Positions 1 through 12,129 of a DNA stretch of 64,000 bases are shown here, piece by piece. The DNA comes from Serendipita indica DSM 11827 (lineage: Eukaryota; Basidiomycota; Agaricomycetes; Sebacinales; Serendipitaceae), in assembly GCA_910890315.1 (NCBI GenBank), contig CAJVGD010000013.1:682001-746000 (forward strand), read 5' to 3'. Position numbers and translations under genes: made by a program. A model generated the notes under the pieces. It was not told the DNA's origin. It ran no database searches and was given only the letters and a program-made list of their open reading frames with translations. Numbering within the stretch: position 1 is the stretch's first letter; the number at the start of each line of letters is the position of its first letter.

Positions 1-3000
1 TTTGCGGAAGATGCCAACCAAAGAGCACGCATAAGGCTCTGTTCGAGTAGGTGGTACTATAAATCTTGTAAAACAACTGATGCGTCGTAGCCCCGAGGGC
101 TGTGAGGCTCTGAATCACCTGGATGTCTCCCTCAAAGCCGCACAGCTCTTGCTAGAGCAGAATGAGGTGATAGAAACCACACTCTCCGCGTCTGAATCCA
201 CTAGAGTTGGGCCGGTCAAACGGCCCCCTATTGGGGAGCTGGTAACATCGCTCTTTCGCACCACGTTGACCCCAAACGATGGTACCATCGACAAGCTCAT
301 GAGCACAACCAAGGATGTAGACATATGCCGCGGCAACTGCAACCGCTCGTTCAAGCGGGTATGGAACCTCTATCAACTCTATCAGCAGCCTCCGAACCGA
401 CAAGCGTCTATAACCAGCATTCGATCCGACGGCATCGAAGGTGCCTTGGATGATGTCGAATTGGCGTTCTATAAACGACCTTTTTCTGTATCCGCGGAGG
501 GCAGTGTCCGTGTCGCGTTCAACAGCCTGTCCATGTTGAACCGAACCAGCGAAAACTCAACGAAACACATGAAGCTGATGAAAGACATTGGTCACCGGTG
601 GGCACAGAGTGGGATGGATCGAAATGATTTCCTAGGCCAACCTGGAAAACCCATTTCCAAGATCCAAGCCCTTGGAAGGCTACAAACGTCTCTGTTCGAG
701 CTAATTTGGAGTGGTACGATCGAGCAGATGAAAAGGCCTCAAAACATCGAAATTCTGGCTCAGGAGAAGTCGGAATTCAAAACCGAGCTGTACGAGCTTG
801 AAAAGGCACTCCAAGATGCAATTTTGCGAGCCAAAAAAGAGAGATTCGCCATCGCTTTCTGTGGAATGGTCAAAGCTGGGAAGTCATTGTTCCTCAACGC
901 GCTCATTGGCGAACCTATTCTGCCATCTGATGGTGAGCATTTATATCTTCACCGCTTAATCTATCTAATGTGGTACCATAGAATTACCATCCACCGCCTG
1001 GCCGTGTCGGCTTCGCCATGTTCCAGGCCAGACGACGCCGATGCTTACTTACGACGAGGGGCCGTTTATCTCCGGCCTAAAGGCGCTGCAGAAAGCGAAA
1101 TATGGTCATCGACTTAGGAACTACCAACCTCCTTCCGAAGATACTTTCGATGCAATATTCCAGGATGAAGATGTAGCGCCACCGACAGAAGAGGAGGTCA
1201 AGCTCAGGGAACTGTACGCATCTTGGGTTGACCTTCATGCTGTGACAAGGAAGAACCTAGAAGAATTCGAGTCTCCATACTATGTCTTACCCAAGTCAGC
1301 AAAGGGACACGAGGACGTTAAGAGATTGGTGAGTGAGACGTTATTCTTTCCAGGCGTCACTTATTAGCTCTAGCTAGGGATTCTAAACGACATCATTCGA
1401 CTCTGCTTCCGCTTCAAGCTCGTTTTCAAGATGGATGATGTCGAGTGGCCATTACTGACCGTGGAATTCAACTCGCTTCGTGACCACCCAATGGACGGCA
1501 TATACGAGGTGAGGCTTTAGCTGTATGGCACGATCCCTAAGCGACTCAAATTATACCAGTTTATAGACCTCCCGGTACGAATGTTCCGCATAAATCTTCT
1601 TTTATCTTATTATCTATAGGGGGTTGGAGAGCAATTTGAAACAGTATGTCAATGATGAAATTATGAATGCGTATTCACGTCGTATATCCACAGTTCAGCT
1701 TCGAGGCCATGGTTCGACTGGTAGCAAAGGACTCAAACGCAATTGTACCCATCATCTCATTCAAAGAATTGGCCCGCAGGCAAGTACTCGAAGGCTCCGT
1801 TTCCATCAGTACTCATCATTACTCAGTGATTGGAAGAAGCTACCGGACACTGTATCGAGTGGATTTGGTGCTCGAGCAAACATTGTCATCTGCACTCATC
1901 TGTAAGTTTTGCTCGCGCGTCGTCCGTAGCTAATTGAGCCCAGGGACCAAATTCACGGCGAGAACCTCAACGAACAATTATCAATCGTTAGCAAGGTCTT
2001 TTGGCCCGGTAATGTTAAGGGAGCAGCGTCCAACAACATCATTCCTTGCTCTTCGTTAATGGGTCTGAGCGCGCGAGCCCTTTTGGACTTATCAAAGGGG
2101 AAATCAAAACCAAACTTTACGTCTTTCTGGGACCCGAAGCGCAAGAAAGTCAGCCACCCGGTACGAAGCCTCCTCCCCGACTGCTGGACGTTCTCTCACC
2201 ACCTTCTAGTGCGCTGAAAAAATCCTTGGCGTCAGCCGGCCTAAGGAGAACTATGAGAGGATGCCGACCGAATTTTGGAAAGCCGAGCTCGAACGGGAGA
2301 TGAAAGAGAGCGGCTTGCCAGACGCAATCCAAAAGCTGGCCCGAGAAATGGTCGATCAAGCCAAACAACGGGCTCTCATTCAGGAATGCCAGGCTGTGTG
2401 TAAACAGCTTCGCAAGATGATTACCGCCCAAGAGTATGTCTCCATCGATAATAGGTCTGCTCTATTCATCATGTCTACAGACGCAAGCTCCTCGAAGCCA
2501 GACGCACGGTTTGTCTCTGCTCCATCTGTCTCACTTGACCTGACAGGTATAGAAACGAGACTTTGATGCCGCAAAAAAGGAATTTGAAGATGCCCGAGCG
2601 AAGTTCTATGCACTGATCAATACATGGAGTCTTAGCAAAACCACCCAGGAGCAGATTTATAAAGACAAGCTGGACAGAGGGATCAAGGCACTCTCCCAGA
2701 AAGCCGAATCCTTCATACCCCTCGCCATAAAGAAGACGCTCAACGATTGGTCCCTCGGATCCGTCAAACAAGAGACGGATATTGAGTCCAGTAGAGCCCC
2801 GGAAAAAGCAAGAGCCACAGAGCAACATGGAACTACTGTACTCACTGTCAAAAGTGTGGCACATGCAGAGGAATTCCTCCGTCACAGTCAAGCTGAACTC
2901 ACAAAGTCGTTGAACGAGCTCAGACGGGACTTTGTGATCAGTGTTCGGAAGATGGCAGAGGAGGCGCGAGCAAAGCGCTTTCAAGATCTGAAAGACAAAA

Positions 3001-3895
3001 TCAAAGATCTCGATCCAAAGATGCAGCCAGAGCTCCGTGAAGAAATCATCGAGGATCTGAGCAATCAATCTGTCAATATTCGTCAAGTTGCTTTCAACCA
3101 GATCAAAAACAAGGTATAAATATACACATAATGCGTTTAACTGGTTCTCATTTTCTTCAGATCAAGACAACCAAGACGCGACATAGCGCAAGCACCGCTT
3201 TCAGAGCGATAGAGGAACAGCTAGCAAAACCTTTGCTCACGCAGAAACAGGAGGGGCAATCGGGAGATGCAGCCGAGCAGCAAGCCCGACAGGTTAGTCC
3301 GTGTTCTATTCAACCTGAATTGATCCTGACGGGATGCATTGAATCAGGCTGTAGAGGATCTTGGATTTGTGAGTTTGGGACTACTCGAGGAGTGTTTACT
3401 CAACCCTCCAAAGATACTTCGGGCCCCTATCACCGCCGTCGCAACAATCCCTTTCGTATTTGGGCTGCCCATCTGGCCTTGGATTATACACTCTCAATCT
3501 TTTCACCTTGCGATGGATGTTATCGAAGGTCGCTATCGGGAGGAAATCGTCAAACCGTGGATCAAGGATCTGGCGAGAGAGAGTGAAAAGTCGCTGACCG
3601 GAACAATCACAGCTAGTTCCCAGGTCGGGAAGACAGCGGTAGAGAACGCATTGGCACGTGAAGATGCACGATACAAGCGGGAAAGTGAAGAGCGAAACCA
3701 GAACAAGTATGGAATGGTACCGAACATGGTGCGTAAGTATGATGTTGGGATGACTGGCTCTGATCTTCATAGGTGGCACTCAACAGCTCTCTATGGGCGG
3801 CAGAGAGTGCGCTTCAAACGATCTGGAAAGAGCTCCGTGAATCACTGAACAGTGTGGGCGAGACAGCCCTCAATGCCAATGATGGGCTGCATTAA
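1..3895 (+). CDS. Dynamin-like large GTPase, copy A (5' end outside window)
   Basis: Multi-exon gene whose first exons lie left of the window. Spliced reading gives a dynamin-type G domain. G1 is GMVKAGKS (Lys codon 881-883). A G2-like LPSTAWP follows an intron (about 932-980). G3 is FIDLPG, split by an intron near 1575, and G4 is VICTHLD, split near 1900. Charged helical, probably coiled-coil, sequence follows (about 2570-3110). A hydrophobic segment (APITAVATIPFVFGLPIWPW) lies near 3420-3480, then another helical stretch ending at TAA 3893-3895. Dynamin-family GTPases hydrolyse GTP to remodel or tether membranes; the hydrophobic segment suggests membrane contact here (inference). An almost identical copy lies at 23.1-26.9 kb. 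The first visible intron appears to use GTGGTA as donor near 51, because the GTAAGT of the other copy is altered. The exact subfamily is not recognised. Confidence 0.75.
1..3895 (+). repeat. Segmental duplication, copy A
   Basis: Positions 1-3895 match 23321-26880 in the same orientation. Identity is patchy. The first 480 nt are visibly diverged, about 490-1950 is almost identical including introns, 1960-2250 is diverged again, and 2255-2570 is almost identical. Copy A contains about 300 extra nt (within 3161-3510) that copy B lacks. The left border lies outside the window. Confidence 0.85.
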
Positions 3896-3941
3896 ACATA
3901 TATCAACAATTATGGAGACGATTATGAACCACTGTGGTCAC

Positions 3942-4812
3942 TTAGAACAATGGAGTGATTGAACGCTTGCGAATCACGCGCCCGACGCCGATCCCAGGAG
4001 AATATGTACTATCGAATTTGCTCTGCGCACCGACCCGAGTTCGACGATTCTCAGGGGTCTTGAGTTCATGCGTCGACTGAGTGAACTGTGCTCGAGAGTC
4101 GCCCAGAGGCTCCAGAAATCCGCCATAGTTGGGACGAAACGCACTAGAGGGATCTGGAGACGCTGGGCAAGACAGCAGGTCTCTTTCACCATCACTTGCA
4201 TTTGCATTCTCTTCCTTCAACTCCGTCCTGTAGCCCTGCAAGCTCACGGCTGGCAATAAAAAGGGCCTTGGCTTGCGAGTGATTGGCCGTGTCAACTGCT
4301 CCCTTTGTGCTTCGCGGATGCCATTTGTGAACTGCCGAGTGTGTTCCTCCTGTTCTCTAGGTGAGGCAAAATCCAACCTGCGCCGTTGGGCATTTGTTCC
4401 TTCGTCGGCAAATATGTGCGGTGGTAGTGATATATCATACGCTAGAATAGTATATCGCAATCTTCCTTGGAGAGCTTGTTTTTCTTCTTTGGTCTTGCGC
4501 GATATGAACGAGGCGCTGGTGCAGACTTGGGAGTGGGCGGTCTTCGAGGCTCGAGATGAGCCCCATAGAAGTTTATCATGACATTTGGGTCATGGTATAC
4601 CCTGATTTGGTCTTTGCGTGCTACAGCCGGGATCCCCTCAAAGGGGTTCTTGTGCGGCGTCGAATCCGCCGAGCGGCACCTTTTAACTGTTCAAGGTATT
4701 AGCAAACACTAAAGTATTAGCTCAGATCCGTACCCGAATCCAGCTCGAGCAAAGTGCGCGGCGAGAGATTGGGGCTGAGAGATGCAACAACTTGCTTGAA
4801 AGACGAAGTCAT
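3942..4812 (-). CDS. Unknown, largely disordered protein (two exons)
   Basis: Not recognised. The only reading that joins cleanly starts at ATG 4812 (MTSSFKQVVASLSPNLSPRT), uses a 47-nt GT-AG intron at 4687-4733 and continues in one frame to TAA at 3942. The product is about 270 residues, rich in Pro, Arg, Ser and Glu, with no membrane segment and no catalytic motif I can identify. A more ordered stretch (DQIRVYHDPNVMINFYGAHL) follows the splice junction, and a possible helix with many Lys and Glu lies before residue 100. It is convergent with the GTPase gene, 46 nt away. The coding call rests on the long open frame after splicing and on the coherent composition; function is unknown. Confidence 0.5.
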
Positions 4813-5303
4813 GGGTGACGCGCAACGTTGTTCGTAGGCTTTGGTGATCCTTTTTCTCGACTTTGTGCTCTCCTTTTATACTCGCGATGGCGCCGAGTTT
4901 CTGTAGGTGGCGAGCCAGACATTGAGCCACTCCGGCGCCCTTTGTGTCGGCGCACAAGGGGCCACTGTCAGGGAGGCCTACGGCGAGTATAGCAAGAAAG
5001 ATACAACCTATCAGTATCCTGTCGACTGCTCGTTCAAAATGTAACTAATCAGAGAAACAACCTTTCAAGCCGCGCTTCCACAAGGTTTTAGATAAACGGT
5101 CGCAGTGTCCTGTCGTTTGGTGCTCAATCAAGATGAGAATGTAATTCCTATTTAGCATTAGTATGCCTCGTAGAACCAAATTGGTAGTTGTTTCTTCAGG
5201 CTGAACGACCCAGATGGAATACGAGGTATACTTCCCACTGACTGCGCAACATCACCTACAGGACGAAAGGGTCTATAGGTGTAATCGGTATTCTCCATGA
5301 ATA
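4813..5303. other. Intergenic, 491 nt, no gene seen
   Basis: This stretch lies upstream of the 3942-4812 gene and downstream of COG7. A minus-strand open frame here encodes a hydrophobic stretch (RILIGCIFLAILAVGL), but it has no usable ATG and overlaps the true first exon of the neighbour in another frame. Confidence 0.4.
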
Positions 5304-8300
5304 CTATGTACTCCATCCACGCAATCTGGCTACTAATCTGAAAATAGCATCCGCATCGACGATAGACTGAGCTTGTGCGTTGCTGACGCCCTGAGCAAAC
5401 GCCGATGCACCCTGGACGGTCAGCCACCGTCTCTTTCCTTCATCGTTACTCAGCTCGCAACATTCTCGCCACCGGTCTAGGTCCTCCCAATAGGCATTGA
5501 GCATACTCGCCACGTTGGCTAGATCGCCCAAATCGTATGCCAGTTGCGCGGCTCCGAGTGTCGTCAGCATGCGAATTGATGGGAGCACAGAGGTCGTCAG
5601 GTGTGAGAGGAGGGAGAATGTGATTGAACTCAACCACGCCGACTGAATCGTCTCGGATGCGAGCTGTGGAGGGCGAGTTGACGTAGAAGCTGGTGGGAGT
5701 TGGAGCGCAGCCGTAGCGCTGGAAAAGGAAAGTCGCCTAGCGGATGGTGAAGATAAGGACAGTCTGTTCATCCGCGGCGAGCCCGTCGCGTTTCGGTCTG
5801 GATGTGGGATGTTGATAATCTGGGCTGCGACCCACTCCCGGTACTCCTTGAGCGCTTCATTGCGCTCGGAAAAGGGCAGCATGTCGATCTCAAATGCCAA
5901 TGCGTCGTCATCACCCGCATAGTCGACGAGCATTCTCGGTAATGCCATGAGGCCGTCTCTAACTTTGCGCATCGTGGGTGTGGCACTAAGCGAGAAAGTT
6001 GGTACGTTGAAACCGTATGAATTGGCTTGGGCTGCGGCCTGCTGTTGCTCGGTGAGTGACCAAGAAGGTTGCGAGGCATAGGTAGAGAGTGCGGTGAAGA
6101 ATGGCCTGAGGATGAGCTGTTGAAGGAACGCTTGGGTGGCTTTGGTAAAGTCGCTCAGAGCGTTGAAAGACCCCCGAAGGACAGGTGAAATGCGAATCGG
6201 CGCCGTTGGTTCCGAACGCATACTTGACGACAACTGCCCTCCTATGGATGCTGTCATAGGTGTTGGAGGAACACTGCCTGATGTTCCAGAGGAGGCGGAC
6301 GTGAAGACAGGTACGGTCGGCGGCGGATCTATAGTGTCTAAAAGCGTATTCAACTCCATAGAGTTCATCGCGGACTGCGCGAGTAGCTCTGCCTCTCCCT
6401 TTGCGGCATTCGGTAAGGAATGGCCATTAGGGAACGACTGAGACATCCGTAGAGCATGCGAAACTGAGACGAGCTCGCTTTTGGTGCGCGAGTCCAAGTG
6501 TTTAAGCTGCTCCTTGAGGGCTCGTTGCGTATTGAGTAGGTTCAGAGCAAGTTGGAAAGCAGCGAGTTCGGATGTCGTAAGCAGTTCCTCATCGAACCGG
6601 TCGATGGAGCTTGAATCCGAGTTGGCAGTTAAATCCGCTGGGGATCGCAGAAAATCTGCTTTAGCGGTGGCAAAGAACTGCTCGAAAAGGTGGTCGATGG
6701 CCTCGAGACCCCCAACGGCGCCATAGCCGTGCGTGAAGCTGAGACATCTCGCAAACGACTCCTCGGCAAGACCGAAGACGTCGACCGCTTTTTCTCTCAG
6801 TACACGTGCTTTGACTTCTGCGTCGTCCACGTTGACGAGTTGCTTTCTGTACGAGGAATCGAGCTTGGAGAGCGCGTCATCAAGCAGCCGCTTTTCTAGC
6901 GTGGCGTGTTCCGTCTGGAGGTCGATAAATGGTTCAAAAAGTGCGTGCTGCCACGTAGTGTCGATGGCCTCTGGGCTCAGTCCCAGGCTGAGCATTTGCT
7001 TTTGATTGCTTGGAATCCGTCGCGACATAGATAGTCGTTTGGACTTGTTTCGCGAGTGACCTTTTGCGTCCTCCTTTGGGGGCGAGGTAGGCCCTAGCCC
7101 TCCGGACCTTGCGATGGCTGCTTTCTCCATCACTTTTTCAACTTTGATGGCAAACTCTTCGACGAGTTTGAACGATTTGAGAAGCTCAACCAAGGCTGAG
7201 GTGCCGTACCACGCCACCATTCCAGACAGCCGTTGGGAGAATGATGGTGTAAGGGCTTCGACGGTTGATTGAATAAAGAGGGAGAGTATAGTGACGGGAT
7301 CAGAAGTGGTGGAGAAGATGGTAGGAATGGAGGATCTTTCCTCGTTGATGAGTGTGAGCAATTCGGCGAGGAAACGGGCCAGGAGTTCGGAGAACATGAG
7401 AGCGTGAGGTGACATATCCCCAAGTCCTCCATCTCCTTGGACATCCGACAAGGAGGCCTTGCTCCACATCTCGACAATGGCCAACCTTCGTGCTCCAAAG
7501 TAGTAGTTTTTGAACTCGCCTTCACGCTCAATCTTGTGGAAGATGTCGTGAAAGTTTTTGCAGGCGGCAATATCCTGCATGTTGATTGCCGCTACTAATG
7601 CCGCGCTCAACGCTGCTTCGGTTTGGTTTTGTAGGTTGATCATCAGAGTCCTTCGTGCCTCATACTCTGGTGTGTGTGCGAAGACGGACATTGATTTTGC
7701 TGCTTCAGAGAGACGAGATGCAGCTTTTGCATAGGAGGCCTCTTTGAGTAGACTGGTAATCTCTGATTCGAGCGTGCTCCAGTTTTCAGCTTCTTGTAGG
7801 ACTGCTCGAGCAGCCTCCATGCCTCGCTTGACGGCGTCTAGATACTGGATCTGTTCCAGTGCCTTTGTTGTACCCTCCTCTTCGGTCGAATGAGAGGCGG
7901 ATGTGCCCATCGTCGTGCGATGAATCGAACCGAGTTCACGCTGGAGTGCAAGGGCGCTCTCGCGCATGATTTGGAGATCAAAGTTGAGTCTTGGGACATT
8001 TCTTGAAATGTCCTCGATGGTTTGCTCGAGTTGGCTAGATGTTTCCTGACAGGTGACTTCGAGCCTTGTCGCGAGTTGCGTGACACGGCTGTCGAGCTCG
8101 GTGAGATCGACTGGACGTTTGAGCGTGCCATCTTGTTCGAACGATCCATCCAAAGTGTCTCCCTCGATGAGTTCATTGATCCAGTCGGCCAACTCGCCGG
8201 GATATGCGTCGAGCGAGGAAGCGATATCGGCGCTCGTCAGAGCACCTAATGACAGAGAAGACGCATGATGTTCCTAGATACCCAATGTCAAAGGAATGCA

Positions 8301-8324
8301 AAGCGCTGGTTGTTGAATTACCAT
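5304..8324 (-). CDS. COG7: Conserved oligomeric Golgi complex subunit 7
   Basis: Subunit of the COG tether, which guides retrograde vesicles within the Golgi. The protein is about 970 residues (human COG7 is 770). The N-terminus carries the family pattern: a short acidic segment with LADWINELIEG, then a long helical coiled-coil (about residues 50-200). The C-terminal third has QLILRPFFTALSTYASQPSW and a segment near AQLAYDLGDLANVASMLNAY, resembling the family's QLATDxxYLxNV region. Ser/Thr-rich insertions near residues 390 and 660-690 account for the extra length. The long frame has no ATG at its 5' end. The best fit is ATG 8322-8324 followed directly by a 48-nt GT-AG intron (8274-8321), so exon 1 would contribute only Met. 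Divergent from the K+ transporter. Family call good, start tentative. Confidence 0.75.
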
Positions 8325-8799
8325 CAGAGCCGGGAGAGGGTCACGGTCCAAGTTTGCTCTAGCGTCCCGAGCTTCTGAACTGAGGGCGACTGCGCGAGCC
8401 AATCGTGTTTGGAATCTCGGAAGCTCTTGCTCATTTCATGTGTTTGCTTTGTGCACCTCTCTCGCGCGTCCCCGAGCGTGGAGCTTTAGAGTTTGGCCTA
8501 GTAGCGTCTCTCAAGAAATCTCATGAAATTCTGAGGAATATAAAGGAGCCTTATCAGTCACATGATCCCTATTTTCTACCAATTTTGTGGATTTTGGCCA
8601 TGATCCGCCATTGGTTTTCGACAAGTGTGACTGATTATAGCACAACCTCTCAGGGCCTTGACGGGATCCCAACGGGCTATTTTCCTTTGTACCGGGTTGT
8701 TCCTTCGACACACGAACGTTTGCATGTGCTCTCGGTGGGATATAAGCCGGTCGAAACTCGTTCACCTGTGGCTTTCAGTCCTTGTCCCCGTCCACATCC
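8325..8799. promoter_or_regulatory. Shared upstream region of COG7 and HAK1, TATA-like box at 8742-8747
   Basis: A 475-nt divergent intergenic region. TATAAG at 8742-8747 lies 53 nt before the HAK1 ATG, a normal distance for a fungal TATA box. Minus-strand open frames just upstream of the COG7 ATG look partly coding in composition, so another COG7 first exon cannot be excluded. Confidence 0.35.
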
Positions 8800-11788
8800 A
8801 TGAGCCCTCAGCATTTGCACTGGGATATCGAGGAAAAGCGCCAACGACGGGCACTCACTGTGCATGGAACTGCCCTCCTTGCTCTCTCCTTCCAAACCCT
8901 CGGTTGGTCATTTCGCTTCTCCGCTCAAGCGTGAGGAACTGACCCCTCAGGGCAGGGATCATCTACTCTGACATTGGCACGTCACCGCTTTACGTGCTGA
9001 ATGGTATCTTCCCTTCAAGCCAGCCCGCTCCCAATGAGCAGGACATCGTCGGCGCCATCTCTGCCATCGTTTGGTCCTTGACGCTCCTCCCATTGCTCAA
9101 GTATGTCGTCTTGGGTCTACGATTCGGTACCCAAGAGGGCGAGGGTGGCACTTTTGCCTTGTTTCATGGCATCTTCCCTCCAAAGGCGATTGATTGGGAC
9201 GAGGACCGCACTTTGACAGCTGAATTTGGACTCAAGACTCCTTCGACGTCCACCTCATCTTCGATCCGGAATGCACTTGATCGATTCAAATGGGTTCTCC
9301 TTGCTTGGGTTCGTCTCTGGCCGACGATACCATGACCTGCGCGACTCATTTTTCGCGTAGAGTCTCTTTGGAACTGCGTTGACCTTTGCGGACGGTATGC
9401 TAACCCCAGCCGTCTCGGTCACTTCGGCAGTTTCTGGTATCGCATTGGTCGCTCCAAAGCTCAATGACAATATTGGTCCGATTTCCATCGCCATTATCGT
9501 CGCTCTCTTCCTCATCCAGAGGTTTGGAACCGCCAAAGTTTCTGCTGTCTTCTCTCCAGGTACGAGACTCCTCTAGCCGCACAAGGGATGAAGAATTGAT
9601 GAGACATAGTTACTGCGGTCTGGCTCACTCTTCTGTTCACGACTGGCATCTACAATGTCACGTCATACCCGGCAATATTCCGCGCTTTTGATCCCTCGCG
9701 AGCCGTCCTTTGTAAGAGCTCATCCACTTTTGCTCCAAACTCTGACGATGCCAAAGGGTTCGTGAGAACGAAGGAATATGACAACCTTTCCGGAGTTTTG
9801 CTCGCCGTGACCGGTTGTGAAGCCATGTTCGCAAAGTACGTTGCTCTCGACCAAGTTTGCAGGGCCTGATTTTATAATTCCAGCCTCGGGCAGTTCAACA
9901 GACAGTCCATTCAGGTTCGTGAGGTTCTATGAGAGTGTTAACTGAGCTTACAATACCACAGATTTCCTTTGCTTTCGTTACGTATCCAGCTCTCATCCTT
10001 GCCTACCTCGGCCAAGGCGCGCGCCTTGTCAAAGATGGAGAAGACGTGATCCAGAACGTCTTCTACGCGTCGATTCCAGGAGGTGCCGGCAAGCCGCTTT
10101 ATTGGTGAGTTTGATTCGTGGTGACTTGCCAGATCCCTGACACGCCTCTAGGATCATGTACGTCTTTGCTATCCTTGCGACTGTAAGTGGCATTCATCAC
10201 TCATGGCTACTGTCTCATTGCCATTGTAGCTCGTCGCCTCGCAAGCCACCATCACCGCGACGTTTTCCCTTTTTCAACAAGTCATCAACTTGCGAAGTTT
10301 GCCACCGTATGTTCTTTTCCAGCAAAATTTTGACTACATGCTCATCTACCATAGGGTTCGCATGCGATATACGTCAGAGACGGTTCAGGGTCAGATTTAC
10401 ATCCCATCTGTCAACTGGGTCCTCTGCGTCGGCACGGTCATCTTTGTCCTCATCTTCAAGGATCTAGCCAAGTTGACGTATGCATACGGGTAAGTCCTCC
10501 TAAAATTACGCGGCGTCTTGCCTAACTGAGTTCAGATTCGCTGTCGCCACCGTCATGCTTGTGACGACAACGTTAATCACCATCCAAATCCCAGTCGTCA
10601 AGAAACTCCCGTGGATCGTCGGAGTGGCATGGTTGCTCTTCTTTGGCTTCTTTGACGGCCTCTTCTGGGGTGCTGCGCTTCGCAAAGTTCCTCATGGCGC
10701 ATGGGTTCCTCTGCTCATCGGATGTATCCTGTCCGTTTTTTTCCCATACCATATCGACAAGGGCGCTGACTCTAAGTAGCACGGCATTCATGGTCTTCTG
10801 GACCTGGGCAAAGGGACTCGAAGACAAGTTTGACGGCGCCAACCGACGGAGTCTGCGCCACTTTATCTCCAAAGAGATTACCGAAAAGATCAACTACTCC
10901 CCCGTTGTCCGCAGACTCGTGCTCGGCAGTGTCACACCCCAAGCAGAGGACACGATTGTCGAAACGCCAAACGAAGATGCAGGCATTTCGACGGCAGTGA
11001 ACACGCAATTACAAGCCAATCTCGACTCGGAACCGCATTTCCTCGAGGAGACGAAGCTCTACTTGTCCGTCGGCGATCGCAAGACGTTGTTGCCGCGCAT
11101 GTCGACCATGGCCATCTTCCACAAGCTCTCTTCTGGCAAGGGTGTCCCGCATACGTTCTCCGGGTTCCTAGAACAATGGCCTGCACTCCCTCGCGTCGTC
11201 ATCTTCCTCTCTGTCCGGATCATGCCCATCGCGCACGTTCCAACGGAGAACCAGTACCGTGTGACCAAAGTCCGCAGCTTACCTGGTACAGTTCTTTCTT
11301 TCTCATATGAAAGCAACTTGCTGACTCATGTCAGGATTCTACGGCGCGACGTACATGCTCGGATTCCGAGACAAGTTTAGCGTCGACACGCATGCGCTCC
11401 TCGAACTCATCCTCTCACTCGAACTCCGCGCGACCGACTCGAAGAAGCATGCAGACGAGATTGTCGAAGAGATTAAAGAGGCAGCTAAAACGGTGACACA
11501 CGTGTACGTCTTTCCTCTCCATCTTTCTATCGTATAACTAAGTCTTTCCTTAGTGTACCGCATTACCACGTCATGGCGCGTAAGATTATCATCTGGGGTG
11601 CACCCGTCGTCAACTGGATACGAAAATGGCTGATCGAAGACATTTACCGGAGTGTCGGTACGTTCCCTTTTTGTCTCTAGCAAAAACATCGACTGACGAA
11701 TATCGCAGCGTACGTCTTCCCTGAGACGGCCACGTGGAAAATGAAGGCCGACGATATCATTCACGTCGGCGTCACTGCGGAGATCTAG
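8800..11788 (+). CDS. HAK1: High-affinity K+ transporter, HAK/KUP/KT family
   Basis: Plasma-membrane K+ uptake system of the KUP/HAK/KT family, about 790 residues after removal of roughly ten introns. ATG 8800 gives MSPQHLHWDIEEKRQRRALT, and an intron follows. The next exon opens with the family signature GIIYSDIGTSPLYVLNG. Other hallmarks follow in order: EGEGGTFALFHGIFP, ADGMLTPAVSVTSAVSG, GCEAMFANLGQFNRQSIQIS (split by an intron), and FGFFDGLFWGAALRKVPHG. About 12 hydrophobic segments precede a soluble C-terminal domain that ends with HVGVTAEI, a typical fungal HAK ending. The spliced frame appears intact. HAK transporters are usually induced by K+ starvation; I see no specific site for that here. 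Confidence 0.93.
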
Positions 11789-12129
11789 GCGGCGTCGGCA
11801 ATGTCGATCCACGCCGCCTTGGGCTCGGCACCGAGACGATAGAATTCAAGGGTCAAAAAGCAGATAGACTAGCTTTAGGAATCGTGTACAAGAAGTCGAT
11901 CCAAAATCAAACAATGCTTACAGGCAGCGCCAAATGAGGCAACAATCAAGTATATTTTGTTTCCTTGACAAACAAAAAAAGCACTACTGTTGGACGAGAG
12001 CACTGGTCAAGAAGGAATTAGGGCCGATGCTCCTTGTACACGGAGAAAGTATACGATTATTATGTCCTTTGAACATTCTTTGTTTCTTGGGTAAACCGAG
12101 AAAACACTACGGCGCGTGTCCCCGAGGGT
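11789..12129. other. Intergenic between convergent HAK1 and PalI-like genes
   Basis: This 341-nt, A/T-richer 3' region separates two convergent genes. Two loosely similar stretches, each with TTTGTTTC.TTG followed by ACACTAC or GCACTAC (about 11958-11992 and 12074-12110), may be a small diverged repeat. No gene seen. Confidence 0.3.

Noticed and set aside
4709-4957. Minus-strand open frame with a hydrophobic stretch just upstream
   Set aside because: No ATG at a usable place, and it overlaps in another frame the first exon of the 3942-4812 gene, which splices cleanly.
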